DNA of 64,000 bases, from positions 868,001-932,000 of the forward strand of contig CBDESR010000005.1 of assembly GCA_965242615.1 (NCBI GenBank), given 5' to 3'. Each line of letters starts with the position of its first letter. Position 1 is the stretch's first letter. The notes under the pieces are model-generated. The model was not told the origin of the DNA and did no database searches. It saw nothing but the letters and a program-made list of their open reading frames with translations. The DNA comes from CBDBCU01 sp965242615. Its GTDB lineage: Bacteria > Chloroflexota > Dehalococcoidia > Lucifugimonadales > UBA3495. Below are positions 33,340 through 41,503 of the stretch, piece by piece. A program made the position numbers and the translations under genes.

Positions 33340-34056
33340 CTACCGCCGCATGGTCATCGGCAGGGCAATAGCGATGATTACCGCCACTACTGCGATGATG
33401 ATGGCGATGATGCCCGTAGTGCCGCTGGCGTTGACGCCGGCCGCGCCGGCCGGACCTTGCGGCCCTTGCGCGCCGGCCGCGCCATCGGCGCCAGCCGCGC
33501 CGGGCCGGCCATCCGAACCAGCGGCCCCGGGGTCGCCCTGCGGCCCTTGCGGACCCCGCGCCCCGTCCGCGCCCGCCGCGCCATCGGAACCATCCGCGCC
33601 CGCCGGACCAGCCGGACCCGCCGGACCAGCCGGACCCGCCGGACCTTGCGGCCCCCGCGCCCCGGCCGGACCTTGCGGCCCCGCCGGACCCTGTTCACCC
33701 GGCTCCGCCGTCTGGCCGCGGGCTGTCAGGGTAAATCCAGTAGTAATTTCCCCCGAAGCCCACTGCGGATGAGTTTCATTGGCGTCCACCCCATTGACCT
33801 TGAAGCTGATGGGGTTGTTCGTCTGGGACACTTGCAGGTCGTTAAACCGCCCGCCCGCATCGGTAGTGTCCGCCCCGATTTGCGTGTCCCCGTCCCACGC
33901 CGTTACCGTGCTGCCGGCCGGCACCGGGAAGCCGTTCGCGCTGGCCGTACCGATAAAAATGTGGGGCGGTTGCCCTTGCGCCAACGCCGCCGCCGGTAGG
34001 GCGGACAGCATCGCCACAATCGCAAGCAAGGCCAGGATTCTGCTGACTTTTGCCAT
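33340..34056 (-). CDS. Secreted collagen-like protein with C-terminal membrane anchor
   Basis: A 238-residue surface protein. A signal peptide (LLAIVAMLSALPAAALA) is followed by a beta-rich globular domain of about 90 residues (PHIFIGTASANGFPVPAGST, VTAWDGDTQIGADTTDAGGRF, NPISFKVNGVDA). Then come 29 uninterrupted Gly-x-y triplets (about residues 117-204), rich in GPA, GPQ and GAD, which should form a collagen-type triple helix. The end is a membrane helix (GIIAIIIAVVAVIIAIALPM) with MRR, so the stalk is anchored. Repeats make the opposite strand look coding; those frames are shadows. It lies just downstream of the S-layer-like gene and probably belongs to the same cell-surface system. Confidence 0.88.
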   Translation of the reverse strand: MAKVSRILALLAIVAMLSALPAAALAQGQPPHIFIGTASANGFPVPAGSTVTAWDGDTQIGADTTDAGGRFNDLQVSQTNNPISFKVNGVDANETHPQWASGEITTGFTLTARGQTAEPGEQGPAGPQGPAGARGPQGPAGPAGPAGPAGPAGADGSDGAAGADGARGPQGPQGDPGAAGSDGRPGAAGADGAAGAQGPQGPAGAAGVNASGTTGIIAIIIAVVAVIIAIALPMTMRR

Positions 34057-34145
34057 TGATTCCTCCTCTTAAAATCCCTGTTGCCGAGGGGCATCCGCCC
34101 CGGCAGTGTTACCCGCCGGAACGGATGCTTTTTCCTGACCTTGGC

Positions 34146-37097
34146 TTACCAGACTTCCAGGTTCCAGCAGTTCCCGTTGACGCAGGTCAGGTTCCGGGTC
34201 CGCCCGTTCAGGATGACCTCGGCGGTCTGACCCACCAGGATCCAGTAGCTGTTGCCAGCGATGAAGTACTCCATCGTGCTGGCGTCCCCAGCCGCCGGGT
34301 CGTAGAAAGTCCAGCTCTTGGTGTCGTTGTTGAAGTTGAAGGCCCGAACGAAGTTCTCGCCCAAGTTGGCCACCCCTTCCATCACCGGCGTCTCCGCGCC
34401 ACGCCGGTCCGACGCGGTTACGGTAAAGCCGATGCTGGCCGTAGTGTCGCTGACCTCCACCTCAATGGTCTGAATGCCGCTGTCCAAGCCCGGGACCAAG
34501 ATGTCAAACTCGGTCATGCCCTGGGCATTGGTCGCGGGCGCCGGCGAGGGCAGTACATCAATGCCGCCGATGCTGACGCTCTTTACCGGGACAAAGGTCT
34601 TGAAACCTTCGCCGCGCAGGGTAAGGGTGCTGCCCGGCGTGCCACTGTTGGCCGACAGGGTAATGGTCCCTTCCGGCACATCGTGGGTTACCGTGGTGGT
34701 TACCGGCACATCCTCCTCATCGTCGAAGGACACCCGAACGGTGTTGGTCGAGGGGATGGTGGCCGAAGTCGGCACCTTGATGACCGCCTCGAAGCGACCG
34801 CTGGCGTCGGATACGGTGCTGACCGTGGACGGCCGGCCGCCAGCATCGTATTCAATGGAGATGTTGAAGCTTTCCCCGTTGTCGTTCTTGCTGGGGAAGT
34901 TCTCGCCCCGAATCGTGGCATCGGTACCGATGCGACCGCTAGCCGGGTCAATGGTTACGACCCGCGCCGGGATGGTGACATTCACGGTGCCGCTGCGCCC
35001 GCCGGAGTCGGTGACCCGGATTTCCCGGCTCCCGTCCCGGGTGGTTACATCCCGCAAAGGCACATCCAGGGACGCCGACCACTTGCCGCCGTTGTCCACA
35101 TTCACCGGATCGCCTTCGTTAATCTTGGAGGTCTCGATGACATAGCCGCCGATGGTGATGGTCGGAGGCGTACCGCCCGTGCCTTGCGCAATGCGGGAGT
35201 TGGGCGTGAACCCGGTACCCACCAGGCTAATCCGCTGGTTCGGCAGCACCGTGGTCGGCGTTACCGTAATCTGCGGGCCGCCAATGGTTACATTGACATT
35301 GTCGCTCGCCCCGCCGGCCGTAACCTGCAAATCCTGTACGCCTTCCACCGCCCAGTTGGGAATTACCAAGCGGAAGTTCAGGTCGCCGTTCGTGCCTACG
35401 GAGTTGCTGCCGGTGATGTCGCCGGCCAAACCGGCGCTGTTAGCCGAGCCATCCGCGGCCCGGTCCTGACGAGCCAGCCGCACCCGGGTAACATTGCCCG
35501 CGGGGAAGTCATAGCCCTGCACCAGAATGGTCTCGCCCGGATCGCCGCCGTTCGGCGTGACCGTAATCGACGGGTCCAGAGAGAACTTCTGGTCGTCGTC
35601 CATCTGGTAAGTGCCGTAGTTGCTGCGCCCGTCAACGGCGTTGATAAAGTTAGGACCGGGGCTGAACGGCGGGTTGTTCACCGTGAAGTCGCAAGACCCC
35701 ACATCGTTGCCGCCCACCGAAGCCACATCGCACAGCTTGACTTCGCCGGGGTCGAAAGTGCCGTTAGGCTCCATATTGGTGTCAACGCCGTCCGTGCCGT
35801 CGTCGTCCGACGCCGCAGTAGCCGGGTCATCGTCATCGTCGACATGGCTGGGCAAGTCCAGGAAAAAGCCCAAGGAGGTCCCGTTCTTGAAACCCTTGCC
35901 GGTGGCGGTGACCGTAGTTCCCCGGCCGCCGTCCTCCTCGCTCAGTTCCACCAGGAACGGCACGGGGATAACGCTACCGACGATGGTCGTTTCGTCCACG
36001 TTATTGGTGATTTCGATTTCGTCGTAGTTGCCGCCCTCAGTGGGGTTAGTGATGCCCGCCCCCTGCTGAATGAGGATGGAAACCAGGTCGCCGGCCCGGA
36101 TGCCATCGTCGCGGCCTTCCGACTCCGGGTTCATATCGGGAACGGTCAGCGTCAGCTCATCCCCGCTGATCGACACCGCAATGGGCGTTTGGTAGCCCGC
36201 CTGGTAGCCCTGCGTGACGTCGGCAACCGCCGTGCCCTGGGGCTGAACCAAGTGGTTTTCATCATAGACCGCGTTGCCTTTGATGGACACCTGACTGCGG
36301 TCGATGGTGCTGGGCAGTTTGAAGTCCACCAAGTCGATGGAGATTTCACTGGACGAGGTCTCGAAGGCCGTCGGCGCAATGAATTCCACATCGAACCGCG
36401 CATTCGCCCCCGGCTTGTAGCTGGAGGGGATGACGTTCTCGTACACCTGAATGGTCACCACCGACTCTGCCTTCTGGCTGTTGCCAGATTCGTCGTCAAC
36501 CGCCCGGATCGTGAGCGTGTAGCTGCCGACGACCAAGCCGGTGATTTCCAAGGTATACTCCCGGTCAGCCACGACGTCCCAACCGATTTCGGTATAGGCG
36601 CCGGTGTAGCCGTCGCCGGCGCTGGCAAACGTGGGCGGGTCGTTATCCGTCTTCCGGATTTGAGCATTATGGGGGCCCAGCAGATACTTGGCTGCCGCCA
36701 AGGCCGCCGCCACTACATCATCGTCGTCGCTGGCGCCGCTGGCGCTGACGCCGGCTTCCGCCAGAGCCGCGGCAGTGACCACCCGATCCGTATTGGTGGG
36801 AAAAACCCGGTAACTCGTGATTGCCGTGCCGCTGCCATCCGTGGTATCCGTGAACACCGAGTCCATCGCAAAGGTTACGGTGCCGTTCAGCGGAACCCGC
36901 ACGGTCGCGTCGACCGCCGTAATTTCGTTGTCGGTGGAGTCGACGGCGGCGTGGAAAACCTTGCCGTCCAGGCCGCGGGCGTCGGGAGCTTCCACGCCGG
37001 CATAAGCCGGGGTCAAGCCCACCAAGCCAAAGACGGCTGCCAGCGCGAGGGCTGCCGCCACGGCCAAGCCAATGATTGGGGTAAGTCTTTGCGCCAT
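34146..37097 (-). CDS. Large S-layer-like surface protein with IPT/TIG-like repeats
   Basis: A 983-residue exported protein. The signal peptide is IIGLAVAAALALAAVFGLVGL-TPAYA. It continues with a beta-rich, Asp/Thr/Val-rich body: cadherin-like and Ig-like segments (EYTLEITGLVVGSYTLTIRA), then repeated TIG-like units beginning ITVTPNGGDPGETILVQGYD, ITVTPTTVLPNQRISLVGTGF, VTIDPASGRIGTDATIRGEN and ITLSANSGTPGSTLTLRGEG. Low charge of Lys, few Cys. The tail has AGNSYWILVGQTAEVILNG and ends NLTCVNGNCWNLEVW, with two Cys and Trp that may link or anchor subunits. A dedicated upstream region of 460 bp suggests strong expression. Outer-envelope role is inferred from composition and layout. Confidence 0.82.
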   Translation of the reverse strand: MAQRLTPIIGLAVAAALALAAVFGLVGLTPAYAGVEAPDARGLDGKVFHAAVDSTDNEITAVDATVRVPLNGTVTFAMDSVFTDTTDGSGTAITSYRVFPTNTDRVVTAAALAEAGVSASGASDDDDVVAAALAAAKYLLGPHNAQIRKTDNDPPTFASAGDGYTGAYTEIGWDVVADREYTLEITGLVVGSYTLTIRAVDDESGNSQKAESVVTIQVYENVIPSSYKPGANARFDVEFIAPTAFETSSSEISIDLVDFKLPSTIDRSQVSIKGNAVYDENHLVQPQGTAVADVTQGYQAGYQTPIAVSISGDELTLTVPDMNPESEGRDDGIRAGDLVSILIQQGAGITNPTEGGNYDEIEITNNVDETTIVGSVIPVPFLVELSEEDGGRGTTVTATGKGFKNGTSLGFFLDLPSHVDDDDDPATAASDDDGTDGVDTNMEPNGTFDPGEVKLCDVASVGGNDVGSCDFTVNNPPFSPGPNFINAVDGRSNYGTYQMDDDQKFSLDPSITVTPNGGDPGETILVQGYDFPAGNVTRVRLARQDRAADGSANSAGLAGDITGSNSVGTNGDLNFRLVIPNWAVEGVQDLQVTAGGASDNVNVTIGGPQITVTPTTVLPNQRISLVGTGFTPNSRIAQGTGGTPPTITIGGYVIETSKINEGDPVNVDNGGKWSASLDVPLRDVTTRDGSREIRVTDSGGRSGTVNVTIPARVVTIDPASGRIGTDATIRGENFPSKNDNGESFNISIEYDAGGRPSTVSTVSDASGRFEAVIKVPTSATIPSTNTVRVSFDDEEDVPVTTTVTHDVPEGTITLSANSGTPGSTLTLRGEGFKTFVPVKSVSIGGIDVLPSPAPATNAQGMTEFDILVPGLDSGIQTIEVEVSDTTASIGFTVTASDRRGAETPVMEGVANLGENFVRAFNFNNDTKSWTFYDPAAGDASTMEYFIAGNSYWILVGQTAEVILNGRTRNLTCVNGNCWNLEVW

Positions 37098-37558
37098 AGA
37101 AAACCACTCCTTTGTGTTAGGATGTCCCTAGTCTAACCAGGCAAGTATTACGCCAGTGTTACGCCCGACCGCCAGTTTCCGGCAACTTTCCCCCGCCACC
37201 CCAGCCCCGCCGCCCTGAACCGCTGCCAATGCAACCAGCCGACCCAACGCATCACCCGGCCACGCCGGTAGGGTCCAACCGATGGGAAATAATGAGCAGT
37301 GCGGGCATAAGCAAACCGTCCCGTCCGGCCCTTGCCGGCGAATTAGGGAATCAACGGCTATAGATTTATCACTTTCCCGGCGGCATTGTCAAGGGAAAGG
37401 GATGGCCTAAAAATGAATTTTGGGCGGTTTTTGAGAAAAGTTTTAGTTTCGGGGCGTGGCCGGAGCGGCTTGATATTAGGCCGGCTCTAGGGTAATATGG
37501 TAATGCAGTAAAGTCCGGCAAGCCAACCCCAATTAACTACGATTAAGGCGGTTCTGCC
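37098..37558. other. Long divergent upstream region of the S-layer-like gene
   Basis: 460 bp without a gene. The part 37340-37480 is clearly more AT-rich than the surroundings (ATAGATTTATCACTTTCCC, AAAATGAATTTTGGGCGG, AAAAGTTTTAGTTTC) and probably holds promoters for both directions. No strong hairpin or RNA gene is recognised. Confidence 0.5.
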
Positions 37559-37741
37559 ATGAGCAGCAAAAAGGTTACGGCCAACCCCAACGGGAAAAAG
37601 CCGGCCGGGGGCAAGGGCAAGGCTAAAAGTACCCCCGACCCCTTCGCCAGCCGGGAAGTGGATCGGGAGACCGAGCGGCAGGTCATCAAGCTCATCATTG
37701 AGCTGCACCGGGACACCTTGCGGGAGTTGGCTCATCACTAG
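37559..37741 (+). CDS. Small basic hypothetical protein
   Basis: Sixty residues: a Lys/Pro/Gly-rich disordered first half (NPNGKKPAGGKGKAKS) and a helix (REVDRETERQVIKLIIELHRDTLRELAHH). TAAGGCGG lies 8 nt upstream of the ATG. I do not recognise the family; the basic tail suggests nucleic-acid or membrane binding. It is divergent from the S-layer-like gene. Confidence 0.5.
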   Translation: MSSKKVTANPNGKKPAGGKGKAKSTPDPFASREVDRETERQVIKLIIELHRDTLRELAHH

Positions 37742-37850
37742 GCGAAAGTATTGGTTCCCTACCGCTCAGCAACTGTTCAGTGCCGCCAATCCCCAGCATC
37801 CCCTATAATCCCAACTAAACCACCCCAACCCCCGGTCAAGGATTAGCCCC

Positions 37851-38360
37851 ATGCCTACCGAAATCGGCGACCGCCACGCCCGGGACAGCCGCCGCCTGCT
37901 CCAGCAAGCCCATTACGAACTGCACAAAAAGGGCGACCGACTCCAAGCCTCCGGCAAAGCCGCCGGAGCCGTGGCCCACGCCGTCAAAGCCGTCGCCTTC
38001 GACCGCCAGTGGCGGCACAGCTCCCATAACCTCCGCCGCCGCATCGTCAACCTCCTCGCCGCCGAATTCGACCAGCCGGAACTGATTACCCTGCAAGGCG
38101 ACGCCGACCAGCTGCACGACAACTTCTACGAGGATCGGATGTACGAGTGGGAGTTGACCACCTACCTCGCCCGCATCGCCGCCGGCATGGAACTGCTATG
38201 GGCCGTCCGCGCTCGGGAATCCAACCCGGACTTCGCCCCGACCCCGGAGCAGCAGCAAATCATCACCCGCCTGCTCCTAACCGAGGCGGAAGCCGCCGCA
38301 ATTCCCCTCATCGACTACCCCCCGGAACTGCCCCCCTTCGTCGCGCCGGAGGAGGATTAG
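37851..38360 (+). CDS. HEPN-like helical protein
   Basis: A 169-residue soluble all-helical protein. RRLLQQAHYELHKKGDRLQASGKAAGAVAHAVKAVAF has the form of PaREP1/HEPN proteins (helix with Leu-x2-Ala, Gly-Asp, Ala-Ser-x-Lys-Ala-x-Gly-Ala). The Arg-x4-6-His RNase motif of HEPN toxins is not clear. The second half (YEWELTTYLARIAAGMELLWAVRARES) is helical with an acidic C-terminus. No nucleotidyltransferase partner gene is adjacent. Another HEPN-type gene is at 58273. Function unassigned. Confidence 0.6.
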   Translation: MPTEIGDRHARDSRRLLQQAHYELHKKGDRLQASGKAAGAVAHAVKAVAFDRQWRHSSHNLRRRIVNLLAAEFDQPELITLQGDADQLHDNFYEDRMYEWELTTYLARIAAGMELLWAVRARESNPDFAPTPEQQQIITRLLLTEAEAAAIPLIDYPPELPPFVAPEED

Positions 38361-38527
38361 GGGCGGCCGCTCTGGCTCCCATCCGCCCCATTGCTATCCG
38401 GGTTGATGCCCGGCGGCAACGCCGCCGCCGCAAACCGGCATTTGTCCGATGTTTGCTCCGGCTATTGCCCCGGCTGCGCTCTTTGTGCTACGATATTATT
38501 ATCTTGACATCAAACGGTTCGTGTGCC

Positions 38528-39121
38528 TTGCCTGCAATACCGCCCGCCGGCCGCCGGCCGATAAGTTGCCTGCGCTGGATTACCCCGCTAATCCTGCTGC
38601 TGGCGGCCGTTGGCTTTACCGCCCTTAATCCGGCGGCGGCCGCCGCCAACGGACGGGCTACGCTGATTGCCACGCAGGAGCAAGGTCCCTACCGGGTGGA
38701 AGTCAGCATCCTGCCCAACCGGGCGGTGGTCAACAATACCCACTTGAGCGTCCGGGTGGTGGAGTTGAGCAGCGCCGAAACTTTGACCGACGCCGTGGTA
38801 CAGGTAGCGGCAACCGGGCCGGCCGCAGCGGCCGGCGGCGGGTTCGGGCCATTGCCGGCGGTCAATGATGTGCTGCCGCAGTTTTTCGAGGCTACCCTGC
38901 CCTTTGATGTGGCCGGGCCGTGGGAAATGAGTATCAGCGTGGCTACCGCCGATTTGGGGCAGGAAACGATCCAGGTGCCGCTGGAAGTGCGGGCCGGCGG
39001 ACAAATCAACCTGATATTGGTAGCGGCCGGCGTAGTGGCGGTAGCGGCTTTGAGCATCTGGACTTACGACCGCATACGGGGATGGCGGCGGCGCAACCGC
39101 CCGGCCAAAGCGACCCGGTGA
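38528..39121 (+). CDS. YtkA/FixH-like exported domain protein, membrane-anchored
   Basis: About 197 residues. Signal peptide (WITPLILLLAAVGFTALNPAAAAA), a beta-sandwich domain with GPYRVEVSILPNRAVVNNTHLSVRVVELSS and FFEATLPFDVAGPWEMSISV, then a C-terminal helix (LILVAAGVVAVAALSIWTY) with a basic tail. The beta phrase matches YtkA/FixH-type domains, which act at the cell surface in metal or cytochrome oxidase biogenesis. No ATG is present in the right region; the TTG at 38528 is the best start but has a poor SD, so the start is uncertain. First of three cotranscribed genes ending in a cupredoxin-like lipoprotein. Confidence 0.65.
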   Translation: MPAIPPAGRRPISCLRWITPLILLLAAVGFTALNPAAAAANGRATLIATQEQGPYRVEVSILPNRAVVNNTHLSVRVVELSSAETLTDAVVQVAATGPAAAAGGGFGPLPAVNDVLPQFFEATLPFDVAGPWEMSISVATADLGQETIQVPLEVRAGGQINLILVAAGVVAVAALSIWTYDRIRGWRRRNRPAKATR

Positions 39122-39129
39122 ATGCTGAA

Positions 39130-39549
39130 ATGACGCAGTTAATTCGTCCTACCATCATCGTTGCCTTGTACGCCTTGCTGCTGCCGGCGTTCGGGCCGCT
39201 GCTCGACCACCACTTTGTCGAGTGGCAGCACAATCACGGCCACTTGTACCTGGACGGGCGCGGCAGCGTTGGCGCGGCCGGGCATATTCACATTTACGAA
39301 ACCCCGGGACGCCATCGCCATAGTCCGGCTGACCCGGTAGCCAAGCGGGACAATCCGGCCGCCGCCATTGCCTACATTACCGCCTACGATGGGATGGGCA
39401 GCGGCTTGGCTTACCTGTCGCTGACCGCCGCCGACCCGGCTCCGGTCTTTCCGGACGGCGCCGACCAACCCGGTTGGCGCGGCTACGCTGACCGGACAAT
39501 GCCGCCGGGGGCATTGGTACTACCGCCGCGCAAACCGCCCCGAGCTTAA
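39130..39549 (+). CDS. His-rich exported hypothetical protein
   Basis: A 139-residue protein with an N-terminal hydrophobic segment (IIVALYALLLPAFGPLL) followed immediately by His-rich sequence: DHHFVEWQHNHGHLYLDG and HIHIYETPGRHRH. The rest is Pro/Ala-rich with ITAYDGMGSGLAYLSL. A GTG at 39118 overlapping the previous stop is an alternative start. Clustering of His pairs suggests metal binding outside the membrane. I cannot name a family. It lies between the YtkA/FixH-like gene and the cupredoxin-like gene. Confidence 0.6.
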   Translation: MTQLIRPTIIVALYALLLPAFGPLLDHHFVEWQHNHGHLYLDGRGSVGAAGHIHIYETPGRHRHSPADPVAKRDNPAAAIAYITAYDGMGSGLAYLSLTAADPAPVFPDGADQPGWRGYADRTMPPGALVLPPRKPPRA

Positions 39550-39613
39550 CCCCGGTTCCTTTTCTTAACCGGCGTCAACCCTGACGCCCATCTATATGCC
39601 CAGGAGCATATTT

Positions 39614-40756
39614 ATGCTGTCCAATTACCTTCGCCAGGGATTGCTGGTCCTTGCCGGCTCTCTGCTCCTACTGACTTTTGCGGCCTGCGGCAGCGCTGCC
39701 GCCCCGCAGCAGCACAACCTCACGCTGCAACTGGCCGACGGGGCCATGTCCCCGGACACCGTGCCGGCGCAGCAGGGTGACACGGTGGTTTTGCAGATTG
39801 AAAGCGACCAGGCCGGCACCATCCACTTTCACGGCTATGGCTTGCAGCGGGAATTGACGCCGGAGGCGTCCGCCCCTTTGCAGTTCATCGCCGAAACCAC
39901 CGGCCGTTTCCCCATTACCTTTCACGCGGCGGCCGCGGCGGACGGCGGCCATAGCCACGCGCCGGGAGTGGCCGGCGGCGCCGTGGAGTTGTGGGCGCCG
40001 GTCAACCCGGAACTGGTTGCCGAAGTTGACCCGGCCGGCGGGCTGCACGTTCGCATTATCACCGAAAACTGGCAGTGGGCCCCGGAGGAAGTGAACCTGC
40101 CGGCCCGCCCCGGCGTCGGCCACGCCCACATCTACGCCAACGGCGAAAAACTCAGCCGGGTCTATGGCCCCTACCACTATGTCCCCGACCTGTCGCCGGG
40201 AACGTACCAGATTAAGGTGGACCTGAACGACAATCAGCACAACGCCCTGACCGTCAACGGCGCGCCGCTGGAGACTACTATTGAAGTAACCATCCCGGAT
40301 ACGGCCGCCGCGGCGGCCGCGGCCCGCGAACCGGCCGCCACCGAAGTTCCTATATCTTTAGAGTTGACGGCGCATCCCGACCCCTTGGGCGGCTATAACC
40401 TGCAAATTACTCCCGAGGGCTTCGAGTTCGACCAGGAAAGCTATGGCGAAGTCAGCATCGACGGGGCCGCCGCCGCCCGCGCCTATGTTCCCTGGCTGCT
40501 ACTGCCTGAGCTGGATCCGGGGGAACATACGATAGCGGTAGCCCTGCACAACGGAGAGGGGCAGCCCTTGGAGCATTACGGCCAACCGGTAGCGGCCGCC
40601 ATAACGGTAGGCGGCGGCGCGGCCGGCAGCGAAGGGATGGCCGGGATGGCAACGGGGGATATGCACAGCGGCCACTCCCACGACCACGGGGCGGCGGCGA
40701 GCGCCGCGGAAGTTGAGGAGTTGGATTTGGGCTTTCTGGTGGTAACGCCGCGGTAG
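39614..40756 (+). CDS. Cupredoxin-like lipoprotein, His-rich
   Basis: A 380-residue lipoprotein (lipobox LLTFAACGS). Residues 30-130 look like a cupredoxin fold: GDTVVLQIESDQAGTIHFHG, GRFPITFHAAAAADGGHSHAPG. Two further beta domains follow, one with ENWQWAPEEVNL, GHAHIYANGEKL, YGPYHYVPDLSPGTYQIKV and the other with FEFDQESYG, VPWLLLPELDPGEHTIAVAL. The C-terminal region has MHSGHSHDHG. The ATG at 39614 has AGGAG 9 nt upstream. Copper handling on the outer face is likely from the His pattern; the metal and partner are not proven by sequence. Confidence 0.75.
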   Translation: MLSNYLRQGLLVLAGSLLLLTFAACGSAAAPQQHNLTLQLADGAMSPDTVPAQQGDTVVLQIESDQAGTIHFHGYGLQRELTPEASAPLQFIAETTGRFPITFHAAAAADGGHSHAPGVAGGAVELWAPVNPELVAEVDPAGGLHVRIITENWQWAPEEVNLPARPGVGHAHIYANGEKLSRVYGPYHYVPDLSPGTYQIKVDLNDNQHNALTVNGAPLETTIEVTIPDTAAAAAAAREPAATEVPISLELTAHPDPLGGYNLQITPEGFEFDQESYGEVSIDGAAAARAYVPWLLLPELDPGEHTIAVALHNGEGQPLEHYGQPVAAAITVGGGAAGSEGMAGMATGDMHSGHSHDHGAAASAAEVEELDLGFLVVTPR

Positions 40757-40765
40757 GGATGAAAG

Positions 40766-40803
40766 CAGCCCGCTGTCCGGTCCTTTGACCGGATGGCGGG
40801 CTG
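40766..40803. terminator. Hairpin between convergent genes
   Basis: CAGCCCGC-TGTCCGGTC / GACCGGAT-GGCGGGCTG, an extended stem with a small internal mismatch and CTTT loop. It lies 10 bp after the cupredoxin-like gene and 10 bp before the stop of the opposite coiled-coil gene, so it likely ends both. Confidence 0.65.
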
Positions 40804-40812
40804 AGTTGGCGG

Positions 40813-41049
40813 TTAGAGGAGCTTGATGGCGGCTACGGCCAGCGCGCCGGTGGCGATGATGGTTCCGACCGTCCAGCGGATGTGCCGGGCTTGTGACCGG
40901 TCGGAATTGGTATGCACCCGCTCAATGGCAAGGAGCAACTCGGCCTGCACCCGTTCCAAGTCCTCCTTGGATGCCAGATGTTTTACGGCTTCCGCCAAGG
41001 CGGCGACCCGTTCCAACAGGGAAGGGGATTCGGTGGTGGCAGTAGTCAT
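40813..41049 (-). CDS. Short coiled-coil protein with C-terminal membrane anchor
   Basis: Seventy-eight residues: a helical coiled coil (LLERVAALAEAVKHLASKEDLERVQAELLLAIERV), a basic stretch (SQARHIRW) and a final membrane helix (TVGTIIATGALAVAAIKLL). The ending VAAIKL and the Trp before the helix match the long coiled-coil protein at 32219-33076, so both belong to one family with DUF1640-like layout. Function unknown. AATTAACTTGGGAGG upstream gives a strong SD. Confidence 0.68.
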   Translation of the reverse strand: MTTATTESPSLLERVAALAEAVKHLASKEDLERVQAELLLAIERVHTNSDRSQARHIRWTVGTIIATGALAVAAIKLL

Positions 41050-41188
41050 TATAAGCCTCCCAAGTTAATCCTGCGGTGAATATACCACCGCCCTTCCGGG
41101 ATGGCAAGCGGCCGTTGGCGGGAACAGCGGCCGGAACCCGGTACCGGGGCGCCTTTAACATTCTAATGCAATAGGGTTGAAATAACCC

Positions 41189-41328
41189 GGTATTCTCAAC
41201 ACGTGTTGGCAATGCTAAAAAAGGTCTCGTCGCAGCCAAAGCAGTGCCATAGAATCAATAGGAATCCCCTTCTTGCTCGGGGCGATTTTCCTCTGTTTTG
41301 ACTTATACCAACACGTGTTGAGAATACC
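41189..41328. mobile_element. MITE with perfect 21-bp terminal inverted repeats and 8-bp target duplication
   Basis: 140 bp. Ends GGTATTCTCAACACGTGTTGG and its exact reverse complement (21 bp each), themselves containing the palindrome CAACACGTGTTG. The direct repeat AATAACCC flanks both sides (41181-41188 and 41329-41336), fitting an 8-bp target duplication. The interior is non-coding and shared with the decayed copy at 5109-5243. Ends starting in GG and an 8-bp duplication recall the IS1595 family, whose transposase relic lies 2 kb away, but the terminal sequences differ, so the helper is unknown. Confidence 0.85.
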
Positions 41329-41503
41329 AATAACCCGGCCCAAATCCCTTCCCGCCCGCGACAAAACGGACGGGAATTATATACCTAACTAAACCTTGAA
41401 GCCCCCGGGTTCTCGCTCCTGTTGCGCGTTGTCCCTTGTAATGGAATTATATACTTTAATCCATAAACTGGACACCGCCGGTAGTAGCTTGTCGCTACTT
41501 GAC

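Noticed and set aside
33340..34056. The Gly-rich triplet region as a tandem DNA repeat or CRISPR
   Set aside because: The repeats are imperfect 9-bp units encoding Gly-x-y triplets in one frame; there are no spacers.
34050..37136. 1028-codon plus-strand frame opposite the S-layer-like gene
   Set aside because: Both strands are open because of codon bias. The minus product has a signal peptide and TIG-like repeats; the plus product has no signal and a scrambled composition.
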